Assembly: GCA_046728155.1 (NCBI GenBank)
Contig: JBKPDY010000037.1
Span: 1 to 26,747, forward strand
Direction: 5' to 3'
Origin: CAWDLX01 sp046728155
GTDB taxonomy: Bacteria; Actinomycetota; Actinomycetes; Mycobacteriales; Micromonosporaceae
Length of the DNA stretch: 26,747 nucleotides
The notes under the pieces were generated by a model. The model was not told where the DNA came from, made no database searches, and worked only from the letters and a program-made list of their open reading frames with translations. Made by a program: the position numbers and the translations under genes. How positions within the stretch are numbered: position 1 is the stretch's first letter; every line of letters starts with the position of its first letter. This document shows, one piece after another, positions 1-5,521 of this stretch.

Positions 1-79
1 GGCACGCCGGGCGCGGGGTCAGGCTCGCCGCGCGCGGGGTCAGGCTCGCCGCGCGTGGGGTCAGGCACGCCGGGGACGG
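1..79. repeat. 21-bp tandem repeat at the left edge
   Basis: Three full 21-bp units start at 1, 22 and 43, and a partial fourth starts at 64. Units differ at a few bases (for example ggcacgccg versus ggctcgccg). In the minus-strand membrane-protein frame each unit encodes seven residues of the form PDPxRGE or PDPAPGV. The array continues beyond the window, so its copy number is unknown. Confidence 0.8.
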
Positions 80-575
80 CGGGCTCCAGGTACTGCACCG
101 TGACATCCGGCGGCCGGGCTTGGGCCACCGACGCGACCCCCCGCGCGACGCCGCGACGGATCGGTGGGCCTAACTGTGGCGGAGCCGGCGGGATTGCGCG
201 GCCGGCATCGCCGAGCCGGCGGTCCGCCCTTACGACAAGATCGATCAGCCAACTGATCAGCCAAATGCCCAGGAGGATCGCCGGCAGAAGTAGCAGGACG
301 TAACCCCAGCGTCCGGCGTTGCCGTTGATGAACTGCGGATACCCGGGCAACGGCAGTGCCACGCCAGCGGTGGCGAGCGCGTAGCCGGTCACCGTTGACA
401 CGATCCGCGTCCGCACCAGCAGGACGAACAGCGCGAGCGGAATGGCGAGTGCGATGGTCAACAGAATGAATAGGACGAATTCTGCGGGCCACCGCGTCAC
501 GGTGATCAGCGGCACCATGGCACCGAGGAAGGCCACTATGGCGGAGGTCACCCTGGTACGCAGTGCCCTGTCCAC
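1..575 (-). CDS. Membrane protein with C-terminal heptapeptide repeats (partial, runs off left edge)
   Basis: The minus-strand frame opens at a GTG at 573-575 and stays open to the window edge, giving about 191 residues without a stop. It has several hydrophobic stretches: about residues 12-26, 29-52 (ending FVLLVRTR), 60-75 and a strong one near 90-110 (YVLLLLPAILLGIWLISWLI). These suggest three or four membrane segments. A Pro/Arg-rich, probably cytoplasmic, tail follows and ends in repeats of PDPxRGE encoded by a 21-bp tandem repeat. I do not recognise the family. The gene is divergent from the DinB-family gene, 52 bp away, so the two probably share a promoter region. No strong ribosome binding site precedes the GTG. 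A competing ATG at 591 in another frame gives a basic, non-hydrophobic peptide and was not chosen. Confidence 0.6.
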   Translation of the reverse strand, partial: MDRALRTRVTSAIVAFLGAMVPLITVTRWPAEFVLFILLTIALAIPLALFVLLVRTRIVSTVTGYALATAGVALPLPGYPQFINGNAGRWGYVLLLLPAILLGIWLISWLIDLVVRADRRLGDAGRAIPPAPPQLGPPIRRGVARGVASVAQARPPDVTVQYLEPAVPGVPDPTRGEPDPARGEPDPAPGV

Positions 576-627
576 TTCCGTAGTCTGGCATCGGCGGCGG
601 GGCCTAGGCTGGATAGGATCCGCAGCT

Positions 628-1155
628 GTGGCGATCGTCCCGGATACGAAGGACTGGACGTGGGTGCTGCGCAGACCATGTCCCGAGTGTGGCCTCGATA
701 CGAAGTCCTTTCCCCGCGAGCGGATCTCGTCGATGCTGCGGACCAACGCGCGATCGTGGCAGGAGGTGCTCGCCAGGGACGCGGTGGCAGCCCGGCCCAC
801 GCCGCAGAAGTGGTCGCCGCTGGAGTACGCCTGCCATGTCCGGGATGTGTTCCGGATCTATGACCACCGTCTCGTTCTGATGCTCACCGAGGACGATCCT
901 CTGTTCGAAAACTGGGACCAGGACGCAACGGCGGTTCGGGACCGGTACGGCGAACAGGATCCCGGCCGGGTCAGCGCGGAGCTCGTTGACGCCGCGCGGT
1001 CGCTCGCTGATCGGTTCGACACCGTCTCGGCCGACGAATGGAGTCGGCCCGGGCGACGCAGCGACGGAGCAGCCTTCACCGTCGAGACTTTCGCGCGGTA
1101 CTTCATCCACGATCCGGTGCATCACCTGTACGACGTGATGGGCGCGCAACCCTGA
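628..1155 (+). CDS. DinB-family protein
   Basis: This 175-residue protein belongs to the DinB/YfiT-like four-helix superfamily, whose members are typically metal-dependent thiol-transferase-like enzymes; the substrate is unknown. The N-terminus PDTKDWTWVLRRPCPECG (residues 5-22) matches my recollection of a conserved actinobacterial DinB subgroup, including a CxxC pair (C18, C21). Candidate metal-ligand histidines are H70 in the YACHVRDVF helix and H161, H165 and H166 in HDPVHHLYD near the C-terminus. The GTG at 628 was chosen because the conserved block begins just after it and GGATAGGAT lies about 9 nt upstream. A longer ATG start at 442 would overlap the divergent gene. TAGGAT at 614-619 could also act as a -10 element. 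Confidence 0.82.
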   Translation: MAIVPDTKDWTWVLRRPCPECGLDTKSFPRERISSMLRTNARSWQEVLARDAVAARPTPQKWSPLEYACHVRDVFRIYDHRLVLMLTEDDPLFENWDQDATAVRDRYGEQDPGRVSAELVDAARSLADRFDTVSADEWSRPGRRSDGAAFTVETFARYFIHDPVHHLYDVMGAQP

Positions 1156-1202
1156 CCTCGGTCGAGTCCCAGCATTGGTCTTGTCGGTCAATATCAGGCC
1201 CT

Positions 1203-1546
1203 CTTTCCGTACAAATGCGCAGTCTCACAAGTCTCACGCGTCGTTTCTGGTGGTGGAACAGCGATCTTCGACCGCCTATCTCGGCATGTGAGACGCAACA
1301 ACCCTGTCAGCAGGCTCCGGATGTCGATCTCGCAACGGCCCACGGGGACGCCGCAATTCGCGATACTGCAGCAGGCTCCCAGGCGTTGTTTCTGACGCTC
1401 GAACACCGATCTTCGGCCATGCATATCCCGGGATGTGAGACGACAACAACCGTTTCATGACGCCCCGGAAGTCGCTTTCAAGGCGGCTCCCGACGCCACA
1501 GTTCGCAATACCGCAGCAGTCCCTCGCCACCGATTTGTACGGAAAG
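1203..1546. repeat. Degenerate 145-bp tandem duplication bracketed by 14-bp inverted repeats
   Basis: Two adjacent units of about 145 bp lie at 1239-1383 and 1384-1528. They align along their whole length with scattered substitutions and small indels. Shared landmarks include CGAACA/GGAACA then CGATCTTCG, ATGTGAGACG, CAACAACC, and TTCGC(g/a)ATAC with GCAGCAG near the end. The pair is enclosed by CTTTCCGTACAAAT at 1203-1216 and its perfect reverse complement ATTTGTACGGAAAG at 1533-1546. No target-site duplication flanks the inverted repeats. Both strands lack a convincing gene. The element fills most of the 474-bp gap between the DinB-family gene and the cell-wall protein gene. It could be a MITE-like or other non-autonomous element, or a structured intergenic repeat. 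Confidence 0.7.
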
Positions 1547-1629
1547 TCGTGATAACCGGCACGCTCAAGCACCCCGTGGCGGTACCCGTTTTGGCGCTTT
1601 TGCGGAGAATTGGCCGACCGAATAGAGCG

Positions 1630-2589
1630 TCAGGTCAGCGCGTCCACCACGGCTTGCGCCGCCACCTCGTGCGGCGCGTAGGCGTCGGGGTAGGCCGAGA
1701 CCTGGACCAGCTGAATGGCGTACGTGAGCGGCAGGGTGCTCCAGCCGCTGATGCCCGTGAGCACGGTGTAGAACTGCTTAGCCGCGTACGCCGGGGTCAT
1801 GAGATCCTTGATCGAGCCCCAGCCTGCGCTTGGCCGCTGCTGGAACAGTCCGACTGAATCATGGTCGGATCCAGCGCCTTCGTGCGGATAGCTGTACGAC
1901 TCGGGGAGCACCGAACTGGCAAGGTTACGAAGCCCACTCTCCTGCATGGCGCACGCGACGGCCAGGACGTATGCCCTCTTGGGCAGGCCGAGGGCCTTGC
2001 CCTCACCGACGATGCGCAGTGCGTTGTTCATCTGGGTCTGCGTGAGCCCGGCCACCGGCCTGGGATTGTCGGCCGCCCACTTCGCGGCGGCGGCAGCCTG
2101 GGCATCGGCGGCAGCCTTGGCATCGGCGGCAGCCTTGGCATCGGCGGCGGCCTTCGCGTCGGCGGCGGCCTTCGCATCGGCGGCGGCCTTCGCGTCGGCC
2201 ATTGCCTTGGCGTCGGCGGCGGCCTTGGCGGTCGCCTCACTCACCTGTACCCGGGCCTGCGCGACCGCGCTGGCGGCATCGATGACCGGAACACGTTGGA
2301 TCGATCGTGACGCCTCCGCCGTGCCAGCTCGCTCGGCCATCGGCATGGCCGCGGGCTGGGCCAGGATCGGGGCTGGGGTACCCTTCGCGGCGGCGGCGAG
2401 CGCGAGAGAACCTATGGCGGCGGCAACGGCAAGCCGGATCCGTGGGCGGCGCAGTGCGGGCGCTCTGCCTGTCGCACCGTGGGCCTTCGCCACCGCGACC
2501 CGACTGGTGGCGGTCGGGGCCGCGGCCACGGCTCGCTCTGGCGTCGAAACCGGCGCGGGGCGGCCGATACGTACCGATATCCGGGTCAC
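1630..2589 (-). CDS. Secreted or anchored lysozyme-like cell-wall protein with Ala/Lys repeat stalk
   Basis: From the GTG at 2589 the protein has 319 residues. A basic N-terminus leads to a hydrophobic segment (about 51-68, IRLAVAAAIGSLALAAAA), either a signal peptide or an anchor. Residues 120-170 are an Ala/Lys/Asp-rich KAAADA repeat, likely a helical or coiled-coil spacer. The C-terminal domain (about 184-319) contains ACAMQESGLRNLA (E217), followed by SDHDSVGLFQQRPSAGWG (242-258). This is a conserved actinobacterial block resembling lysozyme/transglycosylase folds, so peptidoglycan binding or cleavage outside the membrane is likely. Catalysis is inferred only from E217. The frame stays open to an ATG at 2898, but third-position GC is poor upstream of about 2700. 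The GTG at 2589 overlaps the stop of an upstream coding-like frame (GTGA), so I prefer it; the start is uncertain. Confidence 0.7.
   Translation of the reverse strand: MTRISVRIGRPAPVSTPERAVAAAPTATSRVAVAKAHGATGRAPALRRPRIRLAVAAAIGSLALAAAAKGTPAPILAQPAAMPMAERAGTAEASRSIQRVPVIDAASAVAQARVQVSEATAKAAADAKAMADAKAAADAKAAADAKAAADAKAAADAKAAADAQAAAAAKWAADNPRPVAGLTQTQMNNALRIVGEGKALGLPKRAYVLAVACAMQESGLRNLASSVLPESYSYPHEGAGSDHDSVGLFQQRPSAGWGSIKDLMTPAYAAKQFYTVLTGISGWSTLPLTYAIQLVQVSAYPDAYAPHEVAAQAVVDALT
2099..2228. repeat. 18-bp tandem repeat inside the cell-wall protein gene
   Basis: About seven units of 18 bp of the type GGCATCGGCGGCAGCCTT, with C/T and A/G variation, encode the six-residue KAAADA repeats of the minus-strand gene. 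Because the unit is a whole number of codons, copy-number change would lengthen or shorten the stalk without breaking the frame. Confidence 0.85.
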
Positions 2590-2867
2590 CCGGGAGCGGC
2601 GCGACGGCGGCTGGGCGCCGCCACTCCAGCGGACGACGCTGACGCTCGGCCGGGCGGGGCCGGCTCGGTGTGCGCCCGGGCTCCGCTGAGCCGACCCGTC
2701 CGCAGCCGGACGACCATCGGCGGCAGGATGATCAATGACGCGACGCTCGACTGGACGGTGCTCCGTCGAACGGAATGCGCCCGGCCGGTGCTGTCCGGAC
2801 GACCATCGATGGCGCGGATGACTTTCGATTTGGCCGCCGCGCCGAGCTGAGGCAACCGTCTTATCAT
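2586..2867 (-). CDS. Possible small upstream protein, or displaced N-terminus of the cell-wall protein
   Basis: This frame encodes about 93 residues from ATG 2867, which begins MIRRLPQLGAAAKSK and has AAGGA just upstream. It ends at TGA 2586-2588, which overlaps the GTG chosen for the lysozyme-like gene. Third codon positions are mostly G or C throughout, as in neighbouring real genes. The alternative frame of the same stretch, continuous with the downstream gene, has many A/T third positions until about 2700. The middle contains a mildly hydrophobic stretch (SSVASLIILPPMVV). No family is recognised. It may be a translationally coupled small gene, or the true N-terminus of the downstream protein separated by a frameshift. 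Confidence 0.35.
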   Translation of the reverse strand: MIRRLPQLGAAAKSKVIRAIDGRPDSTGRAHSVRRSTVQSSVASLIILPPMVVRLRTGRLSGARAHTEPAPPGRASASSAGVAAPSRRRAAPG

Positions 2868-2926
2868 GAATTCCTTCATGCGTGGGGGAATGCCGCATTG
2901 GCCGATACTAAGCAGCCTTCAAACAC

Positions 2927-3041
2927 GTAATCGCAGGTCAGAGGCGTGATGCTCGCAACACAATTGCTCTGAGTAATCACTCGAATACGATATGTAATGG
3001 GATTTCAAGCGTCATGTAATCAGGCGATTACGATACGTATC
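2927..3041. promoter_or_regulatory. AT-richer divergent regulatory region with repeated GTAATC half-sites
   Basis: GTAATC occurs at 2927, 2973 and 3016, with GTAATG at 2994. Two sites have dyad form: GTAATC-aggc-GATTAC at 3016-3031 is a perfect 6-bp dyad, and GTAATC-actc-GAATAC at 2973-2988 has one mismatch. Both are followed by GATAyGTA, so 2973-2998 and 3016-3041 form an imperfect 26-bp direct repeat. The repeats are 43 bp apart, close to four helical turns. The region lies between the minus-strand cell-wall genes and the plus-strand acetyltransferase. On the minus strand a TTGAAA-N15-TATTCG pair could be a promoter inside it. A transcription-factor binding region is the simplest reading; the regulator is unknown. 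Confidence 0.45.
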
Positions 3042-3180
3042 TAGCTACTCATCAAACCGTGAACGCCACGGGAAGGGCCGATCGATCGAGGCATCGGACA
3101 CGCCGCCAGCTACCGCGAGACCGGACACGGGCCGCCAGGCACGCGACAATGCACGCTGGCGGAGAGCAAGGGCGGAAACG

Positions 3181-3288
3181 GTGACCGCCACCATCGCGCA
3201 TCGGATCGCGAACGAACTCGGCCTCTCATATCACGGCTCCGTCCTGAGGTTTCCCGCGGCGACCGGAGCGATACCAGACCCGCTGTAG
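3181..3288 (+). CDS. 35-codon ORF, possibly a leader peptide or remnant of a Tex N-terminus
   Basis: GTG at 3181 opens 35 codons ending at TAG 3286-3288, four bases before the acetyltransferase GTG. AAGGGCGGA lies just upstream. The peptide begins VTATIAHRIANELGL, which resembles the start of the transcription accessory protein Tex (pattern 'IARRIAEELGV'). Near its end it has ATGAIPDPL, faintly like the Tex segment EATGALDDAQL. If so, it is an internally deleted remnant. Alternatively it is a short upstream ORF that couples translation to the acetyltransferase. Evidence for either is thin. Confidence 0.3.
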   Translation: MTATIAHRIANELGLSYHGSVLRFPAATGAIPDPL

Positions 3289-3292
3289 GCTC

Positions 3293-3994
3293 GTGCCCGA
3301 GATGGTGCAAACGATCGACACGCGGCTGCGGCAGCATCTGCGCTCGCTGCTCGGCCGGTGGCCGTCGACAGCCCACAATGGCACTGGCGTCGATGTCGTC
3401 GGTTCGCGCCGCCGTGAGCGCGGTGGCTGGGACGGGCGGGTCTTCCCATTGATGGGGATCCACGCCCCCCCGGGGTCCACGGTCCTGTCGGTGCGACGGA
3501 CGAAGGCCGGCGCCGTCCGGACATTCGTCGCGCGGGCGGGAGTACGGTACGACGACCTCGTGGACATGCTGCCGACTCTCCTCGACCGTCCGGACCAACA
3601 GGTCTACAGTGGAGTCTTCCGGTGGTGCGATCGCCCGGCCGGGCTGCCAGACGCGGGCGCCTGGGAGAAGGCCAGCGATCCGGACGTACCAGAGTGGCTA
3701 CGCCCGTTCGGCCACGAGGTGCTCATCGCCCGCGATCCGGGCACCGGTGAGTATCTGGCTGGCGTCGGCCTCAAGCATCATGACCGGTACGGGCAGGAGA
3801 TCGCCGTCGGCACGCAGCCCTCCGCTCGTGGTCGCGGTCTTGCCCGCCGACTCGTGGCCCAGGCTGCCCGCCGGGTTCTCGACGAAGGAGCTGTTCCGAC
3901 ATATCAACACGATCCGGCTAATATTGCATCAGCTCGGGTCGCGGACGCCGCCGGCTTCCCCGACCGCGGATGGCGATCGCTCGGAATGTGGTAA
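3293..3994 (+). CDS. GNAT-family acetyltransferase
   Basis: The 233-residue protein ends in a GNAT fold. Motif A is visible as EIAVGTQPSARGRGLARRL (about residues 169-187), with the acetyl-CoA pyrophosphate loop in ARGRGLA. It is followed by the NIASARVADAAGF helix and strand typical of motif B. The N-terminal half (about 1-110) is less conserved and may be a substrate-recognition region. Substrate is unknown. The GTG at 3293 is the first start after upstream stops; an ATG at 3302 is an alternative. TAGGCT at 3286-3291 could be a -10 for a nearly leaderless transcript. The glycosyltransferase gene follows after 85 bp on the same strand. Confidence 0.8.
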   Translation: MPEMVQTIDTRLRQHLRSLLGRWPSTAHNGTGVDVVGSRRRERGGWDGRVFPLMGIHAPPGSTVLSVRRTKAGAVRTFVARAGVRYDDLVDMLPTLLDRPDQQVYSGVFRWCDRPAGLPDAGAWEKASDPDVPEWLRPFGHEVLIARDPGTGEYLAGVGLKHHDRYGQEIAVGTQPSARGRGLARRLVAQAARRVLDEGAVPTYQHDPANIASARVADAAGFPDRGWRSLGMW

Positions 3995-4079
3995 CCCGAC
4001 GCATCATGGGGTATTGATTTCTCGGGGCATGTATCGGGAGAGGGCCATCGACGGACTGAAGAAATGGGGGCATGTGCTG

Positions 4080-5183
4080 ATGAGTCCGCGCCGAACCCCA
4101 GATCGGTCAGGCGATACCGAGCCGAATCCGCTACGGATCGCCATGGTGGTCCCACCCTGGTACGAGATGCCACCACCGGGATACGGCGGGCTCGAGACGA
4201 TCGTCTCCGCCCTCGTTGACGGCTTGGTCGATCGCGGCCACCACGTCACCCTCTTTGGCGCCGGTGCGAGGTCCGGCACGAAGGCCAGGTTCGTCAGTAC
4301 GACGCCAGAGCCGCAGTACCCGCGACTGGGCGAGACGCTCCCCGAGGTGACCCATGTGGCCAGGGTGCACCGACTGCTCGCGGGCGCCGAGTTCGACGTG
4401 ATCCATGACCACACCACCGCCGGGCCTTTGGCCGCGGGCCAGCTGACCTCGCCCACCATCGTTACCGTTCATGGATCTGTCGAGGGCGAGCTCGGCGACT
4501 ACTACGAGGAGGTCGGGGACGCCGTACGCCTGGTCGCGATCTCCCACAGCCAGCGGGCCGCGCGGCCGGGGCTTTCCTGGCTTGCGACCGTCCACAACGG
4601 ACTGAACCCACCGGCACGCCGAGGATCTCCCGACCCGGAGGGCCCGGTCATGTGGCTGGCCCGGTTCAATCCGGACAAGGGCCCTGACCTCGCCATCGAG
4701 GCCGCCGCCAAGGCCGGCCTACCGCTCGTGCTCGCCGGCAGGTGCCAGGAGCCGGGCGAGTTGCGCTACTTCGAGCGCGAGATCGACCCCATGCTCACCG
4801 CTGACGTCGAGCTCCTCCTGAACCCCGACCGCGCCGAGGCGATGCATCGGTTGGCGAGCGCCCGGTGCCTGCTCCTGCCACTGCGCTGGCGGGAGCCGTT
4901 CGGCATGGTGATGATCGAGGCAATGGCTCTGGGTGTGCCCGTTGTGGCGCTGCGCCGAGGCTCGGTGCCCGAGGTCGTTGAGGACGGCGTGACGGGTTTC
5001 GTCCGCGACACCCCGGACGATCTCCCCGATGCTCTGCTGCAGGTGGGAGAACTCGATCCGGACGCGTGCGTCCGTCGGGTCCACCGGCTCTTCTCGGCAC
5101 GGCGAATGGCCGAGCGGTACGAGCGGGCCTACCGGGCCGCGATCGGATCATGGCCGGGGCGAGCGCGGTCCACCCTGGGTTGA
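4080..5183 (+). CDS. GT4-family glycosyltransferase
   Basis: A 367-residue GT-B-fold retaining glycosyltransferase. The N-terminal domain starts with LRIAMVVPPWYEMPPPGYGG, where the Gly-rich loop follows the first strand as in GT4 enzymes, and includes FDVIHDH. The C-terminal nucleotide-sugar domain has VMWLARFNPDKG, then EPFGMVMIE at 272-280, the E-x7-E motif of this family, followed by AMALGVPVVALRRGSVPEVVEDG. It probably transfers a hexose from a nucleotide sugar to a lipid, glycan or small-molecule acceptor; donor and acceptor cannot be read from the sequence. ATG 4080 was chosen because GGGGG lies 9 nt upstream and the conserved domain begins soon after. The longer open frame back to 3609 overlaps the acetyltransferase. 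Confidence 0.9.
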   Translation: MSPRRTPDRSGDTEPNPLRIAMVVPPWYEMPPPGYGGLETIVSALVDGLVDRGHHVTLFGAGARSGTKARFVSTTPEPQYPRLGETLPEVTHVARVHRLLAGAEFDVIHDHTTAGPLAAGQLTSPTIVTVHGSVEGELGDYYEEVGDAVRLVAISHSQRAARPGLSWLATVHNGLNPPARRGSPDPEGPVMWLARFNPDKGPDLAIEAAAKAGLPLVLAGRCQEPGELRYFEREIDPMLTADVELLLNPDRAEAMHRLASARCLLLPLRWREPFGMVMIEAMALGVPVVALRRGSVPEVVEDGVTGFVRDTPDDLPDALLQVGELDPDACVRRVHRLFSARRMAERYERAYRAAIGSWPGRARSTLG

Positions 5184-5249
5184 TCACGCCTGAGCCCTGG
5201 CTGCGGGACGATCCGGTTCCCGACAGATGCCCTGCCGGTAACGAAACAC

Positions 5250-5278
5250 TTGCACCTTTGGCCTCTTGGTTCTACCGT
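5250..5278 (+). promoter_or_regulatory. Candidate sigma-70-type promoter for the conservon
   Basis: TTGCAC (5250-5255) and TACCGT (5273-5278) are separated by exactly 17 bp. They lie in the 338-bp gap upstream of the sensor kinase gene, which would leave a leader of about 240 nt. The rest of the gap has no convincing gene. Confidence 0.45.
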
Positions 5279-5521
5279 CACGCGGGGTAGGACCGCTTGC
5301 GCGCAGCGATACCTCGCCGATCGGTCAGACTCAGGCAATCTTGTCGAAACGTCGATCAGCGAGTATCTAGACCTGCTCGCCCGATCACGGGCTGACGCCC
5401 GACGCGCCCTCCGCGGGTCATGGCCGGTTCGGGCCGGGCCATGCGGTCGACCGCCGGCGCCGAGGCCTTGTCCAGTCGGCTTTGCAGCTCTGCGGGTATG
5501 TCGGAGGGAGGCCCCGTACGC

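Noticed and set aside
1203..1546. A CRISPR array
   Set aside because: There are only two long, diverged units with no short identical repeats and no spacers.
2880..3060. A c-di-AMP (ydaO-type) riboswitch ahead of the cell-wall gene, as in some actinobacterial hydrolases
   Set aside because: I could not find the conserved core or a plausible pseudoknotted fold; the region is better explained by short dyad sites.
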